A stretch of 64,000 nt of DNA from Ceratodon purpureus (Eukaryota; Streptophyta; Bryopsida; Pseudoditrichales; Ditrichaceae): positions 22,685,014-22,749,013 of the forward strand of contig CM026422.1 of assembly GCA_014871385.1 (NCBI GenBank), given 5' to 3'. Each line of letters begins with the position of its first letter. Within the stretch, counting starts at the first letter, position 1. The notes under the pieces are model-generated. The model searched no databases, was not told the origin of the DNA, and saw only the letters and a list, made by a program, of their open reading frames with translations. Positions 21,033-32,664 of this stretch are shown here, in pieces. Position numbers and translations under genes: made by a program.

Positions 21033-24000
21033 ATGAATTTAAACCTAATGACATTAAACGCCAGAGGTCTAAACGACCCTGGGAAAATTGGTCGACTCAA
21101 AGTTTATTTGAATTCTGTTCAGCCCAAACCTGACGTTCTCTTTATTCAGGAACATAAGCTCAGAGGCTCCCGAGCCTGCGAATTGGGCAGACAGTTGGAT
21201 CGTAACGCCATTTTCTTCTTCAACGACGCAGAACCTGGCTACGGCCACGATTCAGAAGATGAAGGAGCAGGTCGCGGCGGGACTGCTCTTCTCATTCACC
21301 CACGATGGGAATCCCACATTTCAGCCTCAGGCAGCTTATTTAGAGGTAGAGCACTATGGGTGCTCCTCAAAGATCTCCCGGGAGGCCACCTTGGTCTCTT
21401 AAATCTTTACGCGCCGAATGATCAGGCAGACCGGAGACTTCTTTGGCTGGCCTTGCAGGAAGGTATCCCGAGCGTCTGCCGCTGGATCCTTGGCGGTGAT
21501 TTCAACTTCGTTGAATCCCTGTTAGACAAATCGTCAGCCTGCAGCAGGCTAATCAGCCAACCAGAGGCTCTGGTGTGGAATGCTACGAAGGACGGCCTCA
21601 ACGTTCAAGACTGTTTCAGCTCTGGCAGAGGATTAAAATTCTCCTGGGACAACGGGCGGGTTGGGGGTCAGCGGATTCTTGCCCGTCTTGACAGGTTTTA
21701 CACCCCGCGTGATGAACCGAGAGCCCCCGCCCCTTTGGTTTCGGCGTATAATATTAGAGGTGACTCCAGTCTCTCCGATCACCAAATGGTTACCATTTCT
21801 CTCAGCTTCGGCGACAGAGCCAGGCGCAGCACACATTGGAAAATGAATGTGCAATTTTTAAAAGAGACTAGCCCCGACATCAAGAGGATTTGGACCTCCC
21901 TCCCGGCCGAGACGCCCTTCTTCACGAAGCTCAAGCGGGTAATTCACTTCTATAAAACCTACTGTCGAAACAAGGCCGAGGAACGCAGGAAAGAAGAAGC
22001 AGACCTCAGAGAGAGACTTTCTGCAGCCCAAAGCGAGCTGCACTCAACCCCCCATTCCCGTAACCTCCAGCTCGAGGTTGCCATCATCAAGAACCGAATT
22101 AGCGAATTGGAACGCTGCCGGGCCGAAGGTGCTCGAGTGCGTGCTAGAGTCAGGTGGAAGGAAAAAGACGATGATTGCAATAAGGATTTCTTTAAATGGG
22201 TGAAGGAGAAACCCAAATCCTCAAGCATCTCACAGCTTAGGGACAGTGACGGAGTGCTACACCAGCACTTAGACAAACTAGAAGAGATTGCCCGATCCTT
22301 CTACTCAAAGCTTTATGCTGCCCCTCCCAATCCTCCCCCAGACTTACTGACCGAAGTTCTGAGCAAGATCCCCGCCAGAATCAGCGAGGACATGAATTTG
22401 GAATTGGGGCGGGAGCTTACTTCCTCGGAGCTCTACAGAGCAGCGAAGGCCCTTGCTAAGGATAAGGCTCCAGGACCAGACGGTATTAGCATCACTTTCT
22501 ACTGTACCCAGTTCTGGGAGCTTATTGGTACAGACTTCCTCAAAATGGTTAATGTGGCTTTAAGAGCAGGTCAACTTCCTCCCGGAATGACCAATAGACT
22601 GATTACCTTGATTTTCAAGAATAACTTGAAGGAGGATTTAGTGAATTGGAGACCCATAACCTTGCTAAACACTTCGTACAAAATTTTAGCAAAAGCCCTC
22701 CAACTCCATGTAAAACCCCTTCTGGCCGACATTATTGACCCTCATCAGACAGCATTCGTCCCCATGAGATCAATCCTTGACAACGTCTTGGTGACTCACG
22801 AGACAATCAACCTGGCCAAGAAATCAGGTCAGCCCCTCCTCTTTCTCAAAATTGATTTTAGCAAGGCCTTTGATAAGGTCAATTGGAGTTTCCTTTTCTC
22901 TTGCTTGGAGAAACTAGGTTTCTGTAATTACTACATTAGCCTGGTCAAGCTCCTATTTTTAGGAGCCTCCGCTTCCGTTAACATTAATGGTACCAGGACC
23001 AACCCCTTCCCCCTCAGAAGAGGTGTAAGGCAGGGCTACCCCTTAGCCCCCACCCTCTTCATCATAGTTGCTGAGGTGCTCAACATCCTTATTAAGGAGG
23101 CTGAGGTTTCTGGTAGCATTAGTGGCATTAGGCTCCCGAACTCCTCCCAAACCCAGATCATCTCTCAATTTGCAGATGACACCTCCATGACCCTTGATGT
23201 GAGTGCTCCTGATTCCATCACGAACCTCATTTCCATCCTGGAGACCTTTAGGATAGTGTCAAGCCTTGAGATAAATTGGCAAAAAAGTCACGCGTATTGG
23301 CTTAGCCCCTTTCCCAAGCCAGACTCGCTCAACCATTTCGGTTGGCAATGGGCCAACAAGTCAGATTTGGTCAAGCTTCTCGGGACCCCTTTTGGGATAG
23401 ATCCCAAATCAGCCAGCATCGACCAACTTCTCATTGACAGGATAACCAAAAAGCTTACCTATTGGACGACTCAACACTTGTCACTCGCAGGCAGGGCCTT
23501 GGTGGTTAAACAGATCCTCCTCTCCTCGCTTTGGTTCTTTGTGTCAGTATGACAAGGCACGGTCAAGGCTCTTTCGAAGGTTAAAAGTCTATTGAGAAAC
23601 TTCCTATGGTCGGGAAAAGAATTTGCTACCCGGGCAAAGGTATCCTGGAAGGACTGCTGTGTGAAACGGAAGCTCGGAGGCCTCAGCCTGCTTGACCCAC
23701 ATGCTGCTACCTCGGCCCTGCTCGGTAAGTGGATACAAGTCGCTTATTCCCCAGGCTCTTCTAATCTCCAGGTCATTTTACGAGATAAGCTATGGCGCTG
23801 CCACCCCTGTAAGGCTAGCAAATGGCCAGTGAACCCGCAGTGGGGCCTCTCAACCAGCCACACCCCGAAACCTGGCTCGTCTATCTGGAGCAAGATACAC
23901 CTTGCTTGGAGGAAGCTGGGTAAGAAGGTCCGCCCCCAACCACCTTCCGGCCCTCTTGACACCACTCAAGTCTCGCTATGGTGGAACACTGAGTTCAAAG

Positions 24001-25348
24001 GAGGCAGATTCAACATCTCCCGGGAGCTTGCCCGTGAGCTCTACTGCAAGGGCCTTCGTATTGTCGGGGACGTGTGGGACCCCTTCCTCAAACGCTTCAA
24101 GTCCTGCCAGGAGCTCGGTGACTTCTTCACCTTTTCGGCGGAAGAGGAGAGCTCTCTGGTCCCTGTCCTCAGAGGGTGCTAAGAGGACTTCGGCGAGCTT
24201 CTTCGAGCCTCGCCATCGAAGCTCTCCCCGGGCAATTGGATAGGTGGCTTTTATTCTGATACTGATGAAACCCCTTGGTTTGTGCTCAGAACCTCGGCAG
24301 GCTGGAATCCCTCATCGATCACGGACCTGCAGGTCCTCAGAAGCCCACCGGAATCCACTCCCGTTTTCTCCGTAGGTCAAAGGTCTAGAATGCTTATTCG
24401 CTTCCAGTCTCCGGACATCTTTCAGGTTATTAGAGAATGGACAGGTCCCTTCATGCAGGTCAGAGTTGCGCAGATCGAAAAGAATAAAGTTGACAAGTCG
24501 GAGCTCTTCCTTTACTACGGCCTTCCGGGTAAGCTTCCCGGGATAGACCCAGCCCACTGGCGTTGGGCTTGCGGCAGCCCTTTCACCATGTACACGGCCA
24601 GGAAAGGGAGAGAACTGCTGGCCGGCAATCTCTCCCTCAGCAAATCAATTCCGGATAAGTGGCGATCAGAAGGCAACCCCAACTTCACCTTGAAGTGGAA
24701 TGACATCTGGAAATCAATTCGCAGCAAGAAGGAAGCAACTTTTATTTGGTCTCTCTGGCACCGAGTGGTTGCCACCAACGAGTGGAGGGGAAAATTCAAC
24801 CCTCGAATAGACCAGACTTGCCAACTCTGCAACACAGGTTTGGTGGAATCATACACCCACTGCTTCTACGAATGCAGGAACGCGAAGGAGGTCTGGAACT
24901 TTTGTTTTTTCATTCTTCACTTATACCAAAAGGGTAGAAGGAACCTTACCCCCCCCCCCCCCCCAAGATCCTCTCCTTTCACCAATGCCTTTTTGGGCAG
25001 CATGTGAGATTCCAAAAGAAGAATGCGACTAAAATCTGGAACTTACTCAGAGGAATTGGCCTGTGGGTGATTTGGTTAAGCAGGAACAACAAAGTCTTCA
25101 ATGGCAAGGCATGGCCGGTTCAACAAATCAGGCAGGCAGTTTGGGAAGCTATCTTAGATTATCGTAGAGTCGCATGGAAAAGAACCCTCAAGTTCATCAG
25201 AAGGAGCAACAGTGACGCTGAGATTCAGAGTAACCTTGCTGCCTTTGACTCAGTTTGGCTAGATAGACAATTCTTTGCAACTAGAGCTAACCTTTCAATA
25301 AGATGGAACTTGGTTCCGCCTAACTGTGTGATACCGAACTGGCTCTGA
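21033..25348 (+). pseudogene. LINE ORF2 (endonuclease-reverse transcriptase), disabled
   Basis: First ATG at 21033. N-terminus: APE-type endonuclease with LNARGLND, FIQEHKL, GGDFNFVE and SDHQMV. Then a helical linker. Reverse transcriptase: APGPDGISITFY, NWRPITLLNTSYKI, KIDFSKAFDKVNW, RRGVRQGYPLAP and the catalytic FADD at residues 713-716. C-terminus: zf-RVT zinc motif CQLC with THCFYEC (about 24820-24890). Disruptions: TGA at 23550-23552 (codon 840, where Trp or Arg would fit), TAA at 24180-24182, and a frameshift at or near the C16 tract 24949-24964, after which the reading continues in another frame to a TGA at 25346. The residues before the first stop still include endonuclease and RT motifs. 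Confidence 0.92.
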
Positions 25349-25475
25349 TTAGCTGTTAGTTCCTTGTCCAATCCAGAAGTCCGTCTCCTCAGCCCTGGAC
25401 CTCGGTCCGATGGGGGCTGTTTTGTTCACTGTTTCTTTGCAATGAAGTTTCGTTCATTTGCTTCAAAAAAAAAAA

Positions 25476-25491
25476 TAATATGCTACATATC
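25476..25491. repeat. right target-site duplication of the LINE
   Basis: Exact copy of 18602-18617, directly after the A11 tail. Confidence 0.95.
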
Positions 25492-26640
25492 AATGGCGGC
25501 TACCGCTATTGGCAATGGGGAGGATTCATGACTGAGGTGAATTAATTCTTCCCTCCTCTATTTGGTTTTTCCTTACATAGGCCGTACTCCTGAGATTTAA
25601 TTCATCAAATCTAACTATTTCACCTATTTACCTTGCAAAAATTTATAGAGGAAGAACTTGCAGAAATGCCTTCTTGTAACCTTGCGGAAACAATTCACAA
25701 TGGACGGTGGTCAGTGGGGTTGCTTGGTCATTGATGTTTGAATCATTCCTTGTACTGATTTACCAATACAAATTTTGTATTGTCTGTTTGAATATATAGG
25801 TTTGGTCATTCACATTGATTGCATTCTATAACAATAGCTTCCTTTGAGGACAAGTGCACTATGAACCTCGTCTCCACTGACAGATGTTCTTTATTACTGC
25901 CAACTAATAGCTGTTGATAGCCATTTTATTCTTTGAATTTAATGCGTTTAGATTTATCCCTTATATTTTTAGCATATCTACCAACCTCCGGCTGTACTAC
26001 AGGACAAGCTACATTCACGTCCACTTTTGGTCCCACTTGGCATTTGTCCTAAGTGGGAACGTTTCAACAATGGCCCACCTACACTCTTTCCACACAATGC
26101 TTCACTAAAATAAGCCCCCGAGGGGATTTTCCCAATATTGGAGTATGCATGAGGTGGTAGGGTACTAGGGGCACCTTCGCCTTGTCTTGAAGCATTATGA
26201 TCTCTCTTGAATCTTCTACAGGTAGAGGGTCTTCTCCCAAATCTGATCTTACATCCACCTCCATTGTCATAGTAAGCCCTTGGCTGCAGGCCTTCACCTC
26301 CTCTTCCTCCTCAACCTCCACATATGGTTGAAATGGGCCAACAACGTCACCATGCGAAACAACAATAATCCCGACATCTTCCATAACCGTAGCCAAATAC
26401 TAATGAGACTTGTTTCAAAAAAACAATCAATAAAGAAGAAGAGACTGTCCATTGCTCAAGCTTAAATATCCGTGAGGAAGGTGCTTGGTGTCCTTAAAAG
26501 CAAGACATTATACTCGTAAACAACTTTCATCTTGCACATAAGGATGAAATCAAGCATAGTTTTTTTTTTTATTTCGTCAACCTATTTAACAGCACAATTA
26601 ATGCACGAGAATGGAAAAATAAATTATAGCTTTTTTCAAC
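25492..26640. other. intergenic, one weak minus-strand frame
   Basis: A minus-strand frame from an ATG at 26384 to 26079 (about 101 codons, MEDVGIIVVSHGD then an acidic run) has no known family. Another minus frame of the same stretch reads as a Gly/Arg-rich RGG-like protein interrupted by a stop. Neither is convincing alone, and the region could be an element relic. Confidence 0.25.
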
Positions 26641-26657
26641 TATATTGTCAAAAAAGT

Positions 26658-26845
26658 CCACGGTTATAGGTCTAAATTTATATACTAAAAAAAGATATAT
26701 TCCAAGAATATTTTCAAAATATTCTAATTTTCTAATTTTAGTTTCTAATTTTAATAAAATAATTCTATTTTTGGATTCAGGTCTCCATTATCTGCTCTCT
26801 GTCCTTCAAATCTCCGCTCGCCGCTCGCCGCACGCATACAAGTCT
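26658..26845 (-). repeat. dispersed repeat, copy B (inverted relative to copy A)
   Basis: Contains the reverse complement of the GCGAGCGGAG-type core at about 26806-26845 and of TATAACCGTGG at 26658-26668. It pairs with copy A at 2693-2830. About 138 bp separate the blocks here against 40 bp in copy A, so one copy has gained or lost sequence. Confidence 0.5.
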
Positions 26846-27179
26846 CCTCCTCTCACTCACTAACTCTTGCATCATTTTGTCACAACTACTTGTCAAGGCT
26901 CTTTCCTCTTTACAACATCTCTCTTTCTTCTTCAGTTTGAGGTACCATAGACATTGAAGTAGGTGATGTCTTCTAGAGTGAGTCTTCTAATAATTTGTAA
27001 AAATGCATCCAACAATACTAGAAACAATCCACCTACTCATTAAAATACTAAGGAATGTTCTCTATATCAATGGCCCCCTAAACCTCCAACTTCCTCCTAA
27101 AATATCTCAAAATGGCCCTCTTTATTGCATTCTCTAAGCCATCTTGCGCTTAGAATTTCTTTTATTTTTAAATATATGC

Positions 27180-28100
27180 AATCATTCTCAAAAGAATTCC
27201 TGGAGAGATGAATGTCTTCCCCTACAATGTAATGCAATATGACTCAATTCAAGGTGATAAGGAAAAGTTGTATTCTTGCCGACTCTCATTATTCATGTTC
27301 CATAAAAAGCAACCATCTTTCCTTGTATTCTATAAAAGCCCTTGTCATTGCAATAAGTTTAAGCTTTATAAAAGTCATTTTAGTCATGTTCAAGAATTTG
27401 TTTTTCTTCTTTGTGCTCCAATTGATGATTTTGAATCGAAAATGAAACCATCGCTAAAATGTCATCATTATATTTTTGAAATGTTGCCAACTTTGTTTGT
27501 AATATTTGTAGATTGGTCCAAATGGAAGTTGTACTCCTTCATGTAGCTCAAAAGGATAATCATAATGTCTATATTCAGGTAATATGTACACGTTCTTATT
27601 TTCAAATACATCTTTGAAGTCTTCAGTCATATTGAAATGGAGTGTCTTGAACTAATCTATTGACTTCCAACAACTCAATCTCTTTAGTAACATTCTCTGA
27701 TACAAGCTGTTGAACATCAATAGCTTCAACATGTTTAATCCCTAAAGCATTTTAGAAGACATAGTAGCTCCAATTTTTGTCATTTTAATGATTCTTTTAA
27801 CTTTCACAAAAATTTAGCAATCTAAAAAATTTAAGTGTACTTTCTTAAAGATCATTATAATGTGATCTTGGTCAAAACATTTAGACCTTAGATGCACATG
27901 ATTTGCAAGACCTTAACTCGCAAACTTTTACAAAAAAAACTTTCATCCATTGATTAGATGTAGAGCCACCATTAAACATATCTAAAAGTTTTCTTATACA
28001 TTTGAAACTAATTATTTTGTATCATTTGCTTGACTTATCATAATGCAATGAATCAAAGCTTTCTACATTCATAAAACATGCACAATATGATTCTATTTTT
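27180..28100 (-). mobile_element. decayed Ty3/gypsy retrotransposon pol relic
   Basis: A clean 41-codon minus-strand segment at 27630-27508 encodes DFKDVFENKNVYILPEYR and ends FELHEGVQLPFGPIY. This is the diagnostic approach to the reverse transcriptase of Ty3/gypsy elements (family pattern E-F-x-D-V-F ... LP-x-H/Y-R-x-x-D ... P-P-F-G-P-I/L-Y). Downstream on the same strand (27507-27180) fragments still resemble the RT fingers and palm, but with many stops and shifts. Upstream (about 27650-28100) weaker protease-like remnants can be imagined. No LTRs or target duplication were identified. Confidence 0.6.
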
Positions 28101-30186
28101 TTAAAATAATTTAAAAATATTTTGAGAATTATTTGACCCTGCCATTGCTTTCATGATTCGAGCTGTAATCTTAGAAACCTCATAACTTTTTCAATTCTTA
28201 TTAGAATTTGATGAAAATTGTTTTGTTTGGAAGGTCTTAAAAATGTTTATTTTCACCAAAAAGTTTAAAAAAGGAAAATGTGAATTGCAATCATACATAT
28301 CTATCCAAAATCACTAGAAACGCATTTTGGGTCTCTCCATTCTTTAGGGGTTAGATGCTATATCTCTTTTTATATAAGTCATTTATTATTGTCCTTTGAC
28401 TTTTTGGAATGGGTACCATCATGGCTACTAGACTCATACCTTGTTTTCTTAATTTGAATAAATATTAAATGATTTATACCAGTTTCAATCTTAATAATAT
28501 TAGAAACATTGGAATTAAGTGTAGTAGGATGCAAACTCACAAAAACCACTACCTAAATGGTCTTTTGTATAAAATGTTGGATTTAAGCTAGCAAGGCTTT
28601 TTACTCAAAATGTTTTGGAAAAATAAAAACAATAATTGCTCAAACCTGTCATAAATACCATGACCACAATATATAGCAAATTCAGTATAGTAATCATTAA
28701 AAAATATCCAAAATCATAATAAACCCAATTTGAATGAATTGTCCTATAGGGATTGATTTCAGCATCTTCCCTTTGATGATATGAGAAGTAAGCTAGAACA
28801 TGTACTTACATCATACTCTCAAATGAATAAGCTGAATTTCCTTCACCTTCTCCTTAAAAATCTGATCATATATTTAGTGCAAAAAATCCAAAAATATACC
28901 TGCTTGGATGTATCGAACTATACTGGCCGTGGAACACTTACACAAATTAGACACTCCCGCCTCCCAAAAAATCCAGTGTCCTTGACATAGGGACAGCTCA
29001 CACCGCCTATACATATCCACTTGAAAACTCACAGGACTGTAGAATGTATGAATCTGCTGCCCATCCAGAGCTCGCCATTTATATACTTCAGAAGCGCAGC
29101 TAGCATCACGACACAACAGGGGTCTCTCCACTCAATCGCGATTGTACCACAAACAATGCCTGTAATAAACGATTGCACCAAACTGCAATAAGATCTATCA
29201 ATGACAACACAAAAGATCAATCATCACCACTTAAGCTAGGCAGACTCTGCCACTACTAGTACAGCACCAAACACAGATGCATACATCTATGACTAAGGTC
29301 AGTCTACAATTAATGCAAGAAGACCGCTCTCTCACCTCGCAGGAGTTCACCACGAATTCTTCAATAAGTTGAGAATGTCGTTGTATAATCACTTCTGGTG
29401 AGTCGGCTTCGCTGGTTTCATAGACTGCCAGACAAACACACAAAACACCGCCTTCAAAAGTCATGTGGGCAAATTTCAAACTCCAATGTCTTTCTACATT
29501 CCTTGAACAGTATCGACTGACGTCTGAACTCTCAAACATAAATTGCAATATGAGAAAAATAAAACATCTACAAACTATGACAATCGCGCTTTCAAAAGAG
29601 CTTCACCAATCTGCTCGACATAAAATGGCACTCAGTTCGTATTTCAGAAGGTTGTGCAGGCACGTCTGCGAGTGAACGAGTTGTTACACAAACAGGCTGG
29701 ATCTCAACAAGTGTACTTACTGGCTATGCTCTTGTGTGGATAGCCCCAACCATCAGGGACTAAATAATAACCAAGCTGTGGCTGCAGGCCCAAATGAACC
29801 CTAGTTAATCCTGATATAACACCAATATGCAGTAATAGACACTGATGCTGCTTGCCAATGATGGCCAATAGTCACAAATCTGTTTCACATGATACATTTG
29901 CACCAGCGCCCAAAGATGGTCTCGTTAGACAATCAGTGGTGGTTCATCTTGTGACTCCATACTATGCAATTCCTGCTGCTAAAACCCTGCTACTAAAACC
30001 TTGGTAAATACTTCGGGAAACCTTCAATACTTATACCCCTATCTTCAGGTTTTTGCACCAAAACACTGCCAGATTTCCACACAAGAGCCGCATTTCACTC
30101 GGCAACTTCATTTTAGTAAGGACGCAGAGAACAGAGGCAAGGATATGGAGGCCAGAAGAATACTGAAAGGCAGGAGTGTTGCATAC
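28101..30186. other. region with possible minus-strand exons of an unknown gene
   Basis: AT-rich to about 28900, then more balanced composition. A minus frame at 29548-29231 includes SEADSPEVIIQRHSQLIEEF and a GCGAG|GTGAGA donor-like site. Another at 29131-28874 has DASCASEVYKWRALDG. A TATATAAA-like sequence lies on the minus strand near 29080. These may be 3' exons of the gene starting at 30438, but I could not join them into one consistent model. Confidence 0.25.
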
Positions 30187-30438
30187 CCAGGAGTTGGCTC
30201 CCAGAGCAGTTCTTAGGTCTACAATGTCTGAGGCTGACTGCTGCGACGCCTGGTGTGACAATTGTCCATGATTGCTATATGGAGCCATGGTTTTCCTTCC
30301 ATCGTTATCGTCGAACTTAGCCGAGGAGCCTTTCACGTACAGAGTCGGCTGTTGGTCATTGCTGAAGCGCCCAACTGAAGGAGCCGTCGTCATGTTAAAC
30401 TCCATTGACTTCCAACCCTGTTGGTCCTGCTTTGACAT
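30187..30438 (-). CDS. putative first coding exon of an unknown protein
   Basis: An ATG at 30438 opens an 84-codon exon ending at a TGG|GTATGC donor-like site at 30187 (phase 0). The composition is hydrophilic and low-complexity, rich in Gln, Ser and Asn (MSKQDQQGWKSMEF; then SHQASQQSASDIVDLRTA), as in N-termini of regulatory proteins. Upstream to about 31450 there is no competing gene, which suits a long 5' leader. No family was recognised and downstream exons are uncertain. Confidence 0.33.
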
Positions 30439-32311
30439 CGCTCCTACTTCTGATTCTGTGGTAATTCGATATGCCCGAACCTCTAGTAAGCAGGCGGCAC
30501 GCTAGATCTTCAGCTCCTTGCGATGCCTTAAACTAAAATTCCGTCATAGAAACGGTTGAGATTGTTAGCCATAATCAGAAAACCTCAAATCTAGTTAGAA
30601 CATCTTTAACAAAGAGTCGAATGAATCTATGATATACACACTATGGCATTTTTACATGTATCACTGCAGATCCTCGTTTCCGTGTCAATTTAAGCTAAAT
30701 CTGCAGTCAGCCTAAATTTCACGCAGACTCTTATTGAACCACATGGTCCCAATGGCTCTTCTACTCAGGTTTAATCCAGCGTACATTGCAGAGCCCACAC
30801 TGTATGCTGAGTGAGGAAGCAAACACAAACAGGCAACATCAACCATGGCCTCTTCTGAGCTTCAGCACATTCGCCACAAAAAGCACAACAATTTCGACAA
30901 CAGCGATCAAATGCAAAAATCTAAGCATCCACAGTGACACAAAAGGTAGAAACAGAGTGACTAGATCCTTGGAGAAAACAAAAGACCTTCAACTCATCCT
31001 ACCAACTCGCTCTTGAACGCATTCAACTCATGGGGACCAGTGTGGACATACACCGCAAGGCGAAATGTTAAATACCAAGACTTGCAGTCACTCACTGGAA
31101 GAGGAAACAGATTGCGCGACCTTAGTCGCTTCCTGTATCACGCACAAAATGTCCAAACAAATACTTTCGATAATCTACTGCTCTCTCTCTCCTACAGAAA
31201 ATTAAAATTGAAAAAAAAAAATTAAAAAAATAAATAAACTAAAACCTACTAGCTCGCGAGATGAGGCAAAATACGCAAATGAACTAGGTAACAAACACCA
31301 ATCCACGCAAAACGATTCACCACCGCAACACTAAACTGTCCAAAACCACTACCACTGTGCCGGCTTCACACCACGACCCAAAAAGATTTACAGGACAGGA
31401 GAGGTTTACCCACTAGTCGAAGGATCGACGAGACGCTCGCCACTCCGCCGCAGCTCTAGAAATATTCAAGCTGTAACTCCACGTAACTCCAGACTACTCA
31501 ATTCTCCACTCCGGTTCCAAACCATCAGCATACAGCGCTAGCAATCACGACACCGAATCCGTCTCACACAACTCGCGCGACTCGCCGAACTAGCACATCC
31601 CAACTGACCTCGCGCAGCTAACCAGCTATGGCAACTTAGTGGATCAGGCGACTGACTACATATCACGCAAGCACCTAGCAAACAAACGCATACTGATCCG
31701 ACTGACCTGCTCCCGAGATCGATGCACAAAGCTCCCAGCAGCAGGCGCAGCAGCAGCAGGAGCAGCAGCAGCAGCACCGGTGGAAGTTCGTATGAAAATA
31801 TCTGGGCCACCTCGCGGCCCTACGGAATGGTGCAACTTAGTGACTCGACAGGCTCATCTTCCACGGATTGGGGTTTCAAGTCGGCTGGAGCAAATATTGC
31901 AGTATTGTAAAAGGCGACACTATGTTGCCGGACTCAGTCAGGCTGATCAGAGCGCCACCCTCCTGTGGGGTCGCACGCAGTACACCTCGGTGTCGCACCC
32001 AATGCCGCCACTCCCCCCAAAACCCGACACCACCAACCCAGTTCCTAGATTCAGGGCTCATGATCTATACATTTCCTAGATGTTGGGTGTTTCGGGGGGG
32101 TGAGGGGTTTGGGGTTCGGTTCCGTTCCGCCCTTTCTGACTTCCACGAGGCTCTCATTAGTGGGTGACGGGAGCTTCGACGAGGTGTCAGCCTGTACTGT
32201 ACTGCGATGGGAGGTTTTTTCCGGACTTCACGTCGACTAGGTCGTAGATTTTGTAGTTTCCTTTTACGCTTTTGGGCTGAGTTCTTTAGTGTGGGTTAGT
32301 GAATGGTGTGG
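30439..32311. other. probable leader and promoter region of the minus-strand candidate gene
   Basis: No confident coding sequence. A minus frame at 31810-31538 gets its poly-Leu stretch from a CAG-type microsatellite and is probably not a protein. The plus strand here carries only short frames. Confidence 0.3.
31733..31780. repeat. (CAG)n-type imperfect microsatellite
   Basis: About 48 bp of CAG, GCAGCA and AGGAGCAGC units. In other frames it translates as poly-Ala, poly-Ser or, on the minus strand, poly-Leu. Confidence 0.85.
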
Positions 32312-32664
32312 GTTTTTTCGTGTTTGTGAATAGTGTGGGTTTAAATTTTTTTGCGTTAATAATAAAAGCAAGTATTAGGGTTTGTTTTTTTATATGTGTT
32401 GTTTTATTATACGACTAGTGGGATTCATACTGTTGAGCACATTGACCATAGCTTTTTTTGTCTTTTTGACGGATTCCTTGACGTGTTTTGAACTACTGTG
32501 GATTTTTTTGTGTTTGTGAATAGTGTGGGTTTAAATTTTTTTGCGTTAATAATAAAAGTGAGTATTAGGGGTTTCGTTTTTATAATATGTGTTGTTTTCT
32601 TATACAACTAGTGGGACCCATGTTGTTGAGTGCATTGACCACGGCTCGATTTGTCTACTCGATG
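32312..32664. repeat. 190-bp tandem duplication
   Basis: A ~155-165 bp block recurs with an offset of exactly 190 bp (TGTTTGTGAATAGTGTGGGT at 32321 and 32511), including TTTGCGTTAATAATAAAAG and the ACTAGTGGGA / GTTGAG / ATTGACCA landmarks. The copies are roughly 85% identical. No coding potential is evident. Confidence 0.8.

Larger units (their letters stand above)
18618..25475 (+). mobile_element. L1-type LINE (non-LTR retrotransposon), structurally complete, 6858 bp
   Basis: Bounded by a perfect 16-bp target-site duplication and ending in an 11-A tail (25465-25475). It has a 5' UTR of about 590 bp, ORF1 with a zinc knuckle, a 43-bp inter-ORF gap, ORF2 with endonuclease, reverse transcriptase and zf-RVT domains, and a short 3' UTR. 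This is the layout of plant L1 elements. The bottom-strand target reads approximately TATT/AA, close to the L1 endonuclease preference for TTTT/AA. The exact duplication indicates fairly recent insertion, but ORF2 is disrupted, so this copy cannot be autonomous. Confidence 0.95.

Noticed and set aside
31538-31810. Minus-strand frame with a long Leu run resembling a signal peptide
   Set aside because: The Leu run is the translation of a CAG-type microsatellite, and the rest lacks any domain.
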